Position numbers and translations under genes: made by a program. A stretch of DNA of 64,000 nt, taken from NCBI RefSeq assembly GCF_900143235.1, contig NZ_FRDF01000001.1, positions 186,001 through 250,000 of the forward strand, in the 5' to 3' direction. The DNA comes from Erythrobacter sanguineus. Its GTDB lineage: Bacteria; Pseudomonadota; Alphaproteobacteria; Sphingomonadales; Sphingomonadaceae. Below are positions 26,982-35,140 of this stretch, in pieces (position 1 is the first letter of the stretch; every line of letters starts with the position of its first letter). The notes under the pieces were generated by a model. The model did no database searches and was not told where the DNA came from. It saw only the letters and a list, made by a program, of their open reading frames with translations.

Positions 26982-27499
26982 TGTCCCATCGTCTCCCACA
27001 AACGCGCGATAGTCGCATCCTGCCGGGCGATCAGCGCCAGCACCTCGGCGCGCGCAGCGTCGATTCCCTCGCCCGGAGCGAAGCTGATTGATGCCTCGAC
27101 CGCGAGCTGGTCGAGATCGGCCAGAACCGCCGAGGTTGCACCGCGCTGGGCGGCAAGATCGGCCATCGCCACCAGCGCCGCGGCACGGGGTTCGCTTTCG
27201 ATCGGCTGGCCGGCAGCAGCGCGCGCAAGCCGTCCGGCGGCAGGTTCCTGACCGGTGAAGCTTGTATTGGCGGTGGCCGCACGCGCCACCAGCGCAGATA
27301 GCATCGCGGCATCGGCAAGGGGCTGTGTCGGCTCCTCGCCCGGGATATCAGGCGCAGGCGCAGGAGGGGGCGCGGGCCGAGGGGTTTCCGTCTCGAATGA
27401 TCGCATCGCCAGCGACGGATAGCGGCCATCATCGCCAGCACAGGCGCACAAAGCCGCCGTCAGCGGAAAAAGGACATGGATTTGCCGTCGCACACGCAT
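26978..27499 (-). CDS. Predicted lipoprotein of unknown function
   Basis: A 173-residue protein with a signal peptide and a lipobox-like LTAALCAC, followed by a Pro/Ala-rich linker (RPAPPPAPAPDIPG) and a helical C-terminal region. No known domain is recognised. The start is ATG 27499, which places the signal peptide at the N-terminus; the frame runs further up without coding signs. Its stop is coupled to the FNR-like gene. It is divergent from rplU. Confidence 0.65.
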   Translation of the reverse strand: MRVRRQIHVLFPLTAALCACAGDDGRYPSLAMRSFETETPRPAPPPAPAPDIPGEEPTQPLADAAMLSALVARAATANTSFTGQEPAAGRLARAAAGQPIESEPRAAALVAMADLAAQRGATSAVLADLDQLAVEASISFAPGEGIDAARAEVLALIARQDATIARLWETMGQ

Positions 27500-27588
27500 A
27501 AAGACCCCAAGACCCGTTACCATGTCCCCTCCGGTTGGCAAAGCCATCCGTCACATGGACCCGTGGTCTTTTTTGCCGCGCGGAACCG

Positions 27589-27617
27589 TTGACTTGACCG
27601 CGCCTTTCCCCTAACGG
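27589..27617 (+). promoter_or_regulatory. Possible promoter for rplU-rpmA
   Basis: TTGACT at 27589-27594 resembles a sigma-70 -35 box, and TAACGG at 27612-27617, 17 bases on, is a weak -10 match. It lies about 110 bases before the rplU ATG. The -35 box is good and the -10 poor, so this is tentative. Confidence 0.3.
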
Positions 27618-27723
27618 CACGCATCTTTCCGGGGCAGCATTGTCGCTCGCCTCGCACTGCCGTTCGGTAGGCTTGGCATGCCACGCCCATCCGGACACTG
27701 CACAAGATTGAGAGTATAAAGCC

Positions 27724-28101
27724 ATGTTCGCTGTAGTGCGCACGGGCGGCAAGCAATATCGGGTTGCCGCCGGAGACAAGATTGCCGTTGAAAAGCTCGC
27801 AGGCGAAGCCGGCGACACGATTACGCTGGGCGATGTCCTGCTGGCCGGTGAAGGTGAAAGCCTTGCCGATGCCGGAAAGGTGACCGTCTCGGCGGAAATC
27901 ATCGCCCAGGCCAAGAGCGAGAAGGTGATCGTCTTCAAGAAGCGTCGCCGTCACAATTATCGCCGCAAGAACGGCCACCGCCAGCAGATGACCTTGCTGC
28001 GGATCACCGCCGTGGGCGAAGCCAAGCCGGCTGCCAAGAAGGCCGCCGCCAAGAAGACCAAGAGCGAAGCCCCGGCCGAAGCCGCGGCATCGGCCGAATA
28101 A
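27724..28101 (+). CDS. rplU: 50S ribosomal protein L21 with Ala/Lys-rich tail
   Basis: A 125-residue protein. The first about 100 residues are canonical L21 ([20 protein letters not shown], then [17 protein letters not shown] with the RNA-binding basic patch). The last 25 residues form a low-complexity tail rich in Ala, Lys and Glu, common in Sphingomonadales and Rhizobiales. It pairs with rpmA 14 bases downstream. Confidence 0.97.
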   Translation: MFAVVRTGGKQYRVAAGDKIAVEKLAGEAGDTITLGDVLLAGEGESLADAGKVTVSAEIIAQAKSEKVIVFKKRRRHNYRRKNGHRQQMTLLRITAVGEAKPAAKKAAAKKTKSEAPAEAAASAE

Positions 28102-28115
28102 GGAGCTAGCGAACC

Positions 28116-28385
28116 ATGGCACATAAAAAAGCAGGCGGTTCGTCGCGTAACGGTCGTGATTCGGCCGGTCGTCGCCTTGGCGTGAAGAAGTTCGGCGGTC
28201 AGGAAGTGATCGGCGGCAACATTATCATCCGTCAGCGCGGCACCCGCGTCTATCCGGGCGTGAATGTCGGCATCGGCAAGGATCACACCCTGTATGCGCT
28301 CGATGCGGGCGTGGTGCGATTCCACGGTGGGAAGCAGGGCCGCAAATACGTGTCGGTAGACGCGATGGCCGAAGCCGCCGAATAA
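28116..28385 (+). CDS. rpmA: 50S ribosomal protein L27
   Basis: An 89-residue L27 beginning [20 protein letters not shown], the conserved tail that reaches the peptidyl transferase centre. It has the full family length and is preceded by AGGAG. It is followed by a complex set of RNA hairpins rather than directly by obgE, which is not present here. Confidence 0.97.
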   Translation: MAHKKAGGSSRNGRDSAGRRLGVKKFGGQEVIGGNIIIRQRGTRVYPGVNVGIGKDHTLYALDAGVVRFHGGKQGRKYVSVDAMAEAAE

Positions 28386-28414
28386 GCGGACGATTCTATA
28401 AAGGGATCGTCCGC
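28386..28414 (+). terminator. Hairpin directly after rpmA
   Basis: GCGGACGAT at 28386-28394 pairs perfectly with ATCGTCCGC at 28406-28414, starting at the base after the rpmA stop. It is followed by AAGG rather than a T-run, so it may protect the 3' end or be a processing stem more than an intrinsic terminator. Confidence 0.45.
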
Positions 28415-28415
28415 A

Positions 28416-28497
28416 AGGATGGTCCCGGTCGGTGAAAGACCGATCACGCAGAGGGAGATGGGACCATCCTCGAACCGAGGGGTCCGTCTCCCTTCTT
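28416..28497 (+). promoter_or_regulatory. Mutually exclusive RNA hairpins, attenuator-like
   Basis: AGGATGGTCCC (28416-28426) pairs over 11 bp with GGGACCATCCT (28460-28470), with a GGTC/GACC stem inside. Alternatively, 28452-28465 pairs with 28481-28493 (AGGGAGA with TCTCCCT, GGACC with GGTCC), with CCTCG/CGAGG in the loop and TCTT after the stem. The two folds share 28460-28470 and cannot coexist. The second looks like a terminator and the first like an antiterminator. The block lies about 100 bases before an acetyltransferase gene. Confidence 0.5.
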
Positions 28498-28598
28498 GCG
28501 TTCTCCCTCATCAGATCTGCGGAATCACAAAGTTTCGCGGCCTTAAAATTGTCATGCGTCTGCCATAGGAGCGGCGTGGGGCGAGGAAGGGAGAACTC

Positions 28599-29138
28599 GT
28601 GTTCCATCGCAGTGAAAGACTGTTCCTGAGGCCCGCTTTTCCGGAAGACTGGGAAGCGGTGCTGGCCTGCATCGGCAGCGACCTGGGCGTGGTGCGCAAT
28701 CTGGCGCGTGCGCCCTGGCCTTATGGCGAGCGAGAGGCACGCGAATTTGCCGCGCTGCCGCAGGATATGGGCCTGCCGCATTTCCTTGTCACGCTGCCCG
28801 GCACCGGCGTGATCGGCAGCGCCGGACTTGGCGAGAATGATGGGCAGCCCGAACTTGGCTACTGGATTGCGCGCAGGTTCTGGGGGCACGGCTATGCGAC
28901 CGAGGCGGCCGGTGCGGTGCTGCGGATCGCGCGCACGCTTGGCCACCAGCGGCTTATGGCGGGGCATTTCATCGACAATCCCGCCTCGGGCAAGGTTCTG
29001 AGAAAGTTAGGGTTTGAGCCGACGGGGCGAATCGTGAAGCGTCATAGCTGCGCGCGTGGCGGGGTGGTCGATTCGGTCGAATATGTGCTGGATTGCGATG
29101 CCAACGCCGGTCCGCGACCGATGGAGCGTGCCGCCTGA
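28599..29138 (+). CDS. GNAT family N-acetyltransferase (RimJ/RimL-like), GTG start
   Basis: A 179-residue acetyl-CoA-dependent acetyltransferase. The N-terminus RLFLRPAFPEDWEAV and the acetyl-CoA region YWIARRFWGHGYATEAAGAVL are of the RimJ/RimL type that acetylates protein N-termini or small amines. Translation begins at GTG 28599 behind GGAAGGGAG. The C-terminal FIDNPASGKVLRKLGFEP is the usual last GNAT motif. It follows the L21/L27 pair across a structured RNA region, so it might be under attenuation control. Confidence 0.87.
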   Translation: MFHRSERLFLRPAFPEDWEAVLACIGSDLGVVRNLARAPWPYGEREAREFAALPQDMGLPHFLVTLPGTGVIGSAGLGENDGQPELGYWIARRFWGHGYATEAAGAVLRIARTLGHQRLMAGHFIDNPASGKVLRKLGFEPTGRIVKRHSCARGGVVDSVEYVLDCDANAGPRPMERAA

Positions 29139-29193
29139 TCCGTCCGGCCGCGCGGCTTGTCGATCGGGGCAAAAGCCTCTAGTCGCATGGGTC

Positions 29194-29790
29194 ATGGCCA
29201 GTCGTAAAAGGTTAACGCCCGAAGAATCCCGCAGCAGCGCGCTCGCCGCGGCGCGCGGGCTGCTGATCGAGACGGGGCCGCAATCGGTGACACTGAAGGC
29301 GGTGGCGACCCGCATCGGGCGCACCCATGCCAACCTGCTGCACCATTTCGGTTCGGCGTCAGGATTGCAGAAAGCACTTGCCGAACATCTTGCGCGCTCG
29401 GTGTGCGAGACGATCATCGATGCCGTGCGCGCCAGCCGTGCCGGTCTTGGCGCCCCGCGCGAGGTGGTGGATCTCGCTTTCGATGCTTTTGACCGTGAAG
29501 GCGCGGGCGCGCTCACCAGCTGGATGCTGCTGACCGGCAATGAGGACGCGCTCGATCCGATCATCTCGACGATTCACGATCTGGTCGATGAAATCGCGCC
29601 TGAGGAAGCCTCGCACGATCCGGGCGAACGTCGGATCCATCGCGAAACCCTGAGCCTCGTGCTGATGGCGCTGGGCGATGCGCTGATCGGCGGGGCGCTG
29701 GCCAAATCGCTCGGCCTGCCGCGTGATGCCGCGCGCGAACGGGCAGCCGCGATGCTCGAAGCCAGCCTCGCCGATTATCAGACCGGCTAG
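29194..29790 (+). CDS. TetR/AcrR family transcriptional regulator
   Basis: A 198-residue protein with an N-terminal TetR helix-turn-helix (SVTLKAVATRIGRTHANLLHHFGS, residues about 30-55) and a helical ligand domain. The start is ATG 29194, giving the standard N-terminal length. Its stop codon overlaps the stop of the convergent ygfZ gene in a shared CTAG. The ligand and targets are unknown. The GNAT gene before it may be part of the same unit. Confidence 0.85.
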   Translation: MASRKRLTPEESRSSALAAARGLLIETGPQSVTLKAVATRIGRTHANLLHHFGSASGLQKALAEHLARSVCETIIDAVRASRAGLGAPREVVDLAFDAFDREGAGALTSWMLLTGNEDALDPIISTIHDLVDEIAPEEASHDPGERRIHRETLSLVLMALGDALIGGALAKSLGLPRDAARERAAAMLEASLADYQTG

Positions 29791-30524
29791 GCTTCGGTGG
29801 CGGTAACCCCGGCGCGCTGCCAATCGGGCAGGCGTTCAGGATCGAGTTTGTCCACCCGCAGGTGATCGACTGCCACGCCGAGGTCGGGATAGGCGATCAC
29901 GCGCCGCGCCTCGTCCGATTCGGCCAGCGGCACCACCACCAGCCGGCGGTTGACCTTCTGCCGCCAGTTCATCCGCGCGGTGTTTTCCTGCCCGACATAG
30001 CAACCCTTGGTGAAGCTGACGCCATTCAGTTCGACCGCGTTGGTTTCCAGCCACAGGATATCGCCGAGTTCCGCGCGCCCTTCGGGCACGCCCAGCGACA
30101 GGCGGTGTGCGCGCCATGCCTCATCTGCGCTTTCGCCGCTGCCTGATGGCGCCAGCCAGCGCCAGCCCAGGTCAGGCAGGCGGGGATCAGGGACGGCGCC
30201 CTCCTGCGCTTCCGGCCTCCAGTGAACGCTGAGCGATTCGTCGCACACGATGTCGATCTTGCGCCGCAGCCGGTAAAGCGTGAGCCGCCTGACCAGATCA
30301 TCTGCCAGCGCCGCCTCGCAATCGATGAGGGTATCCGCGCCGCCACCCCACACCAGAAAATCGAACAGATGCTTGCCTTGCGCGCTCAGCAGCGCGGCAT
30401 AGCAGGGCAGCGGCCCCTTCACGTCATTGGTGACAAGGCCTTGCAGGAAGGCGGCGATATCCTCGTTCTCGTCCAGTGCGGACAAGCGAATGATGGCTCG
30501 GGTCGTCAGCTTGGTTGCAGTCAT
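29787..30524 (-). CDS. ygfZ: YgfZ/GcvT-like folate-binding protein (iron-sulfur cluster maintenance)
   Basis: A 245-residue GcvT-fold protein with the YgfZ signature KGCYVGQENTARMN (K-G-C-Y-x-G-Q-E), whose cysteine is needed for function. It also has an LQGLVTNDV N-terminal motif. YgfZ helps assemble or repair Fe-S clusters in a folate-dependent way. ATG 30524 is preferred; an ATG seven codons upstream (30545) would sit closer to the divergent pyrC start. Convergent with the TetR gene. Confidence 0.9.
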   Translation of the reverse strand: MTATKLTTRAIIRLSALDENEDIAAFLQGLVTNDVKGPLPCYAALLSAQGKHLFDFLVWGGGADTLIDCEAALADDLVRRLTLYRLRRKIDIVCDESLSVHWRPEAQEGAVPDPRLPDLGWRWLAPSGSGESADEAWRAHRLSLGVPEGRAELGDILWLETNAVELNGVSFTKGCYVGQENTARMNWRQKVNRRLVVVPLAESDEARRVIAYPDLGVAVDHLRVDKLDPERLPDWQRAGVTATEA

Positions 30525-30562
30525 GCGTGACAGATAGGATGGCATATCGCTAAGGGGAAGCC

Positions 30563-31600
30563 ATGACTGACAGCCTCACGATCCGCCGCCCCGATGACTG
30601 GCACCTGCATTTCCGCGATGACGCGATCATGCGCGAAGTGGTGCCCTACACTGCGCGCCAGTTTGCCCGCGCGATCGTGATGCCCAATCTTACCCCGCCG
30701 GTGACGACCACGGCGCTCGGCGCGGCCTATCGGGAACGCATCATGGCCGCGGTGCCGCAAGGCGTCAGCTTCACCCCGCTGATGACCTGCTACCTTACCG
30801 ACAACACCGATGCCGACGATCTGGCGCGCGGGGCAGCGCAAGGCGTGTTCACCGCAGCCAAAATGTACCCGGCCAACGCCACCACCAATTCGGCCGCTGG
30901 CGTGACCAATGTCGAGAAACTCTATCCGGTGCTCGCGCGGATGGAGGCCGAGGATATCGTGCTGTGCATCCACGGCGAAGTGACCGATCATCATGTCGAC
31001 GTGTTCGACCGCGAAAAGGAATTCATCGACAGGCACTTGCGCGGCATTGTTGCGGCTTTCCCCGGGCTGCGCGTGGTGTTTGAACATATCACCACCTCCG
31101 ACGCGGTCGACTTCGTGCTGGAATCCGGCCCGCAGGTCGCCGCCACGATCACGCCGCAACATCTCCACATCAACCGCAATGCGATGCTGGTGGGCGGAAT
31201 TCAGCCGCACAATTACTGCCTGCCCGTCGCCAAGCGCGAAACCCACCGGCTGGCCTTGAGGAAGGCGGCAACGTCAGGCAGCCCCAAGTTCTTCCTTGGC
31301 ACCGACAGCGCCCCGCACTTGCGCCGCGACAAGGAAAGCGCCTGTGGCTGCGCCGGCATCTTCGGCGCGCCCTATGCGCTGGAAAGCTATATCACTGTGT
31401 TCGACGAAGAAGCCGCGCTTGCGCAGTTCGAAGGCTTTGCCTCGCTCCACGGTCCGGCCTTCTACAAGCTGCCGGTCAATCAGGAGAGCGTGACGCTGGA
31501 ACGCGCCGCGCTGGCCGTGCCGCCGATGCTGCAAGTGACAGGCGAGGAGATCGTGCCCTTCCACGCAGGCACCACACTCGGCTGGCGCTTCGTCGGCTAG
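30563..31600 (+). CDS. pyrC: Dihydroorotase (class II)
   Basis: A 345-residue zinc amidohydrolase that closes carbamoyl aspartate to dihydroorotate. Metal ligands appear in DDWHLHFRDD near the N-terminus and the carboxylated lysine in AAKMYPANATTNS. Other class II signatures are ILCIHGEVTDH-like and HLHINRNAMLVGG, with a FLGTDSAPHLR end motif. It is divergent from ygfZ. The stop shares CTAG with the convergent transporter gene. Confidence 0.96.
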   Translation: MTDSLTIRRPDDWHLHFRDDAIMREVVPYTARQFARAIVMPNLTPPVTTTALGAAYRERIMAAVPQGVSFTPLMTCYLTDNTDADDLARGAAQGVFTAAKMYPANATTNSAAGVTNVEKLYPVLARMEAEDIVLCIHGEVTDHHVDVFDREKEFIDRHLRGIVAAFPGLRVVFEHITTSDAVDFVLESGPQVAATITPQHLHINRNAMLVGGIQPHNYCLPVAKRETHRLALRKAATSGSPKFFLGTDSAPHLRRDKESACGCAGIFGAPYALESYITVFDEEAALAQFEGFASLHGPAFYKLPVNQESVTLERAALAVPPMLQVTGEEIVPFHAGTTLGWRFVG

Positions 31601-32517
31601 CTGGCGCGCTGTGCGCTGCGCCGCTTTGCCAGCAGGTCATAGACGAAGATGGCGACCGCGATCCATATCAGCACAAAGCTCATAAGTTTCGCTGGTTCAA
31701 GCGGTTGGCGAAAGACTGTGAGGCCGAGTATGAAGACAATCGTCGGTGCAAGATACTGGATGAAGCCCAGCGCCGAATAATCCATCCGCCGTGCGGCGAG
31801 CGCGAACAGCAGCAGCGGCACGGCAGTCACCACGCCTGAAAAGACAATCGCGAGGCTGAGGAACCAGTCCTGCCCAAAGGACGAACCCCCGGGCCCACCC
31901 GCGTACCATGCCGCAATCGCACTGGCGGGAAGCAGAAGAATCGCGCTCTCGATCGTCAGGCCGGGTAATGATCCAACCGAAACCTGTTTGCGCACAAGGC
32001 CATAGAAAGCAAAGCTGAAAGCAAGACTGAGGCTGATCCACAGGCTTGTGATCGCCCCTGCCGCTAGCAGCGCCACGGCGAGACCAGCCACGCCGACCGC
32101 CAGCCATTGCCGCCGCGACAATTTCTCACCCAGAAACAGTGTGCCCAGCAGTACGTTGATCAGCGGGTTGAGATAGTAACCGATGCTGGCGGCATAGACC
32201 TGTCCTTCCATGATCGCCCAGACATAGATGAACCAGTTGATCGCGATCAGCGCCGCGCTCGCCACCAGCGCCAGCAGCGCGCGCGGGCTCTTGAGTGCGA
32301 CTAGAAGTTCGGGAAACTGGCGGCGGAACGCCACGATCAACAGGCACAGCGGCAGGGTCCAGATGATCCGCCAGCCGACGAATTCGAACGGCGGGACCGA
32401 TGTGACCAGCAGCAGGTAGAGCGGCAGGAAACCCCAGATCAGATAGGCGCCGATCGCTGGGGCAAGGCCCGACGGGGCGTGCTGGCCGACTTCGGCAGGA
32501 GGAGCGGAGGCGGACAT
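31597..32517 (-). CDS. rarD: EamA family transporter RarD
   Basis: A 306-residue inner-membrane protein with ten predicted helices in two EamA repeats. GAYLIWGFLPLYLLLV at the N-terminus and INWFIYVWAI...GYYLNPLINVLLG are typical of RarD. Drug/metabolite exporters of this group are poorly characterised. It overlaps the pyrC stop by four bases in CTAG, and no partner gene is visible. Confidence 0.88.
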   Translation of the reverse strand: MSASAPPAEVGQHAPSGLAPAIGAYLIWGFLPLYLLLVTSVPPFEFVGWRIIWTLPLCLLIVAFRRQFPELLVALKSPRALLALVASAALIAINWFIYVWAIMEGQVYAASIGYYLNPLINVLLGTLFLGEKLSRRQWLAVGVAGLAVALLAAGAITSLWISLSLAFSFAFYGLVRKQVSVGSLPGLTIESAILLLPASAIAAWYAGGPGGSSFGQDWFLSLAIVFSGVVTAVPLLLFALAARRMDYSALGFIQYLAPTIVFILGLTVFRQPLEPAKLMSFVLIWIAVAIFVYDLLAKRRSAQRAS

Positions 32518-32847
32518 GGTGGGGTGCCGGTAGGCTCCGCCGCTCCGGCGCGCAAGCAGGCAAACCGCTGCGCTTGATGAACGCCAGCTTTCATCCGGAA
32601 CGCCAATTCGTTCAGTTTGGGGTGGCTATACATGAACAAAGATCAACGGAGCCAAGCGCCCCCCAGCCTGAGGCGCGCGGCTCGACAGCTTGCGGCCGTT
32701 CCCACCAGGCGGTCGCCGGCGCGGGCCATCCGGTTCGCGGGAAGCGCCTTCGGAGCCATTCCGGCCCGGAGGCGCTTTTGATATGTGGTCGGCATAATGT
32801 GGCCGATATTAAGTGGCCGGGACAGCCAATCTTAACCATCGTGTGGC
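32518..32847. other. Intergenic region (330 bp) with small ORF and terminator-like hairpin
   Basis: This gap separates rarD (minus) from a lipoprotein gene (plus). It contains TATACAT at about 32627-32633 and an Arg-rich 49-codon frame at 32632-32781 beginning MNKDQRSQAPP behind GGGGTGG. The frame ends inside a strong hairpin (32742-32779). The amino-acid content does not look like a real protein; a short non-coding transcript ending at the hairpin is an alternative. No other feature was seen. Confidence 0.35.
32742..32779 (+). terminator. Intrinsic terminator-like hairpin with T-run
   Basis: AAGCGCCTTCGG at 32742-32753 pairs with CCGGAGGCGCTT at 32766-32777 (12 pairs, one G-T), followed by TT. 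The T-run after the stem is oriented for plus-strand transcription. No plus-strand gene ends here, which is why a small RNA is suspected. Its gap position near the rarD promoter could also make it an insulator. Confidence 0.55.
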
Positions 32848-33606
32848 ATGGGTTTGCCCATGCGCAATGTCTGCTTCCTTGCCCTTTTCGTCTTGCTGGC
32901 ATCCTGCTCGGGCACGCCCGACGGCGGGGGCGACGGCGGGGGCGACGGCGGGGGCGACGGCAGGGGAGAGGCTGATCCGCTGGCGAGCGATCCGGTGGTG
33001 GCCCGCGCGCTCCACGATCCTTTGATGAGCGATCCCGATCTATCCGCCCGCAACGCGGCCAATGCGCTGCTAGGCTTTGCTGACGAGACTGCCTTGCCGC
33101 TGTTCCCCGCCACGGCCGAGGCGGCGAGGGGGGCACGTGAGGCGGGGCGGCTTGAACTGCTTGCGGACGGAGACATTCTGCCATTGCCTGCGCCTGTCGC
33201 CAGCACAGGGCCGATCCCGAACGCCGCAGCGACAGCGGGCGATCTGCTCGGCGCGCTCGAAGCGCCCGAATCCTGCGCCGCTGCGCTTGAACAAGGCTTT
33301 GTCTGGGCGGCCGACCTGCCGCAGGTCGCCGCGATCATGCCGCGCGGCATGGTGGTGCAGGCGGGCGGAGCGGATACCGCGCCGTGCAAGCTGCGGATCA
33401 TCCGCTACCATACCCCCGCAGCGCCCGAGGATGTGCTGGAATATCACTTTACCCGTGCAGCCCGGGCCGGGCTTCAGCCGACGCACCACGCCGGGCCGGG
33501 CAGCGGCATTGCGGCACGCGGCAAGGATGGTGCAGCGCTGGTGGTTGCCGTGCGCCGGGCTGCTACGGGCCACACCGCTGTTGATCTGCTCTATCGCGCG
33601 CGCTGA
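32848..33606 (+). CDS. Predicted lipoprotein with GGGD repeat linker
   Basis: A 252-residue protein with a signal peptide and lipobox LLASC, followed by a Gly-Gly-Gly-Asp tract coded by a 12-base tandem repeat (CGACGGCGGGGG) present three times at 32919-32954 with a partial fourth copy. The rest is Ala-rich, with single cysteines that could form a disulfide (EAPESCAAAL and TAPCKLRI). No known domain recognised. An ATG at 32860 is an alternative start. Convergent with astD. Confidence 0.65.
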   Translation: MGLPMRNVCFLALFVLLASCSGTPDGGGDGGGDGGGDGRGEADPLASDPVVARALHDPLMSDPDLSARNAANALLGFADETALPLFPATAEAARGAREAGRLELLADGDILPLPAPVASTGPIPNAAATAGDLLGALEAPESCAAALEQGFVWAADLPQVAAIMPRGMVVQAGGADTAPCKLRIIRYHTPAAPEDVLEYHFTRAARAGLQPTHHAGPGSGIAARGKDGAALVVAVRRAATGHTAVDLLYRAR

Positions 33607-33615
33607 GCTGATATT

Positions 33616-35028
33616 TCAGGGTTTGAGACCCACGCCGATGGTGGCGCGCGGCTGATCCATTTCAGTGCTGGCGACCGGATAGGCGCAGTAATCTGCGGCA
33701 TAATAGGCCGCCGGGCGGTGATTGCCCGACAGCCCGATCCCGCCGAACGGCGCCTTGGACGAAGCGCCATTGGTGGGGCCGTTCCAGTTGATAATCCCGG
33801 CGCGGATATTGGCCCAGAACCGCCCGTAATCATCGGGCGTGCCGCCGATCAATGATGCTGACAGGCCGAAGCGGGTGTTGTTCGCCTCGGTGATGCCGGC
33901 ATCAAGATCGGGCACCCGGATGACTTGCAGCACGGGTCCGAACAGTTCGATATCGGGCCGGTCGGGAATGTCGGTCACGTCGATGATGCCGGGGGTGAGG
34001 AATGGCAGGTCGGGTACGGTGCGACGCATGTGCAGCAGTGCGCGGCCTCCGCCCGTCATCAGCGCAAGGAAGCTTTCCGACAAGCGGTCGGCGGTGTCAT
34101 TATCGATCACCGGGCCCATGAAGGGTTGTGGTTCACCCAGCGGATCGCCGACCATCAGTTTGCGGGTGAGCGGCAGCAGCTCGGCCATCAGATCATCGAA
34201 AACGCTGTCCTTCACGATCAGCCGCCGGGCGGCGGTGCAGCGCTGGCCGGCAGTGGTAAAGGCGCTCTGCACGATCAGCGTTGCGGCATCGGCCAGCTTC
34301 GGGGTGTCGATCACCACGATGGGATTGTTGCCGCCCATCTCCAGCGCCACGATCTTGCCGGGATTGGCGGCGAGCTTGCGGTTGATCGCGATCCCCGCAT
34401 TGGCCGATCCGGTGAACAGCACGCCGTCAACGCCGGGGTGCGCGACCAGCGCCTTGCCTTCATCCGGCCCGCCGATCACCAGTTGCACGACATCCTCCGG
34501 CACCCCGGCGCGGTGGAAGCAGGCGACCAGCGCCTCGCCCACCGCCGGGGTCTTTTCCGATGGTTTGAACAGCACCGCATTGCCCGCAATCAGCGCCGGG
34601 ATGATGTGGCCGCCCGGCAGATGCGCGGGGAAGTTATAGGGGCCCAGCACCACCATCACCCCGTGCGGCTTGTGCCGCACTGCGGCGCTGCCGTTGATCC
34701 CGGAATCGAATTTCTTCTTGCCGGTGCGCTCGGCATAGGCCTGCACCGATATATCGACCTTGTTCACCACCGCATCAACTTCGCTGCGAGCTTCCCACAG
34801 GGGCTTTCCCGCCTCGCGCGCGATCAGTTCGGCCAGCGGCTCGCTTTCGCGGCGGACTTCGTTGGAAAAGGCGCGCAGAACCGCGATCCGGTCCCCGATC
34901 GAGCGCGCTGCCCAGGCCGGCCAACCACGCCGGGCGACGCTGACCGCGGCATCCACATCGCCATGCAGACCGCGCCACAGCTCCTCGCCGCTTGCCGGTT
35001 CGTAGGAAACGAGGGTCTTGTCCGTCAC
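33616..35028 (-). CDS. astD: Succinylglutamate-semialdehyde dehydrogenase, GTG start
   Basis: A 470-residue aldehyde dehydrogenase. The catalytic cysteine lies in FTTAGQRCTAARRL and the general-base glutamate in ALEMGGNNP, the AstD form of that motif. NFPAHLPGGHIIPAL is also AstD-like. It catalyses the NAD-dependent oxidation of N-succinylglutamate semialdehyde in the arginine succinyltransferase pathway. The start codon is GTG at 35028. The other ast genes are not in the window, so arginine catabolism via this route depends on genes elsewhere. Confidence 0.88.
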   Translation of the reverse strand: MTDKTLVSYEPASGEELWRGLHGDVDAAVSVARRGWPAWAARSIGDRIAVLRAFSNEVRRESEPLAELIAREAGKPLWEARSEVDAVVNKVDISVQAYAERTGKKKFDSGINGSAAVRHKPHGVMVVLGPYNFPAHLPGGHIIPALIAGNAVLFKPSEKTPAVGEALVACFHRAGVPEDVVQLVIGGPDEGKALVAHPGVDGVLFTGSANAGIAINRKLAANPGKIVALEMGGNNPIVVIDTPKLADAATLIVQSAFTTAGQRCTAARRLIVKDSVFDDLMAELLPLTRKLMVGDPLGEPQPFMGPVIDNDTADRLSESFLALMTGGGRALLHMRRTVPDLPFLTPGIIDVTDIPDRPDIELFGPVLQVIRVPDLDAGITEANNTRFGLSASLIGGTPDDYGRFWANIRAGIINWNGPTNGASSKAPFGGIGLSGNHRPAAYYAADYCAYPVASTEMDQPRATIGVGLKP

Positions 35029-35140
35029 CGCGCCTGTATTCCCCTGTCAGTGCCACCCGGAACAATGGCCAAGACGTAATGCGCCTCAAGCAGAAAAGAT
35101 AGGATGAAGACCGGCTTGGGGACAAGCCACGGGCAGGCCG

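Noticed and set aside
32632..32781. A 49-codon ORF beginning MNKDQRSQAPP
   Set aside because: Arg/Ala/Pro-rich composition, a stop inside a terminator-like hairpin and no recognised homologue make a protein unlikely. It is kept only as part of the intergenic description.
32919..32960. Short repeat array, possible CRISPR
   Set aside because: The 12-base units are directly abutting without spacers and are in frame within a lipoprotein gene, so this is a coding tandem repeat.
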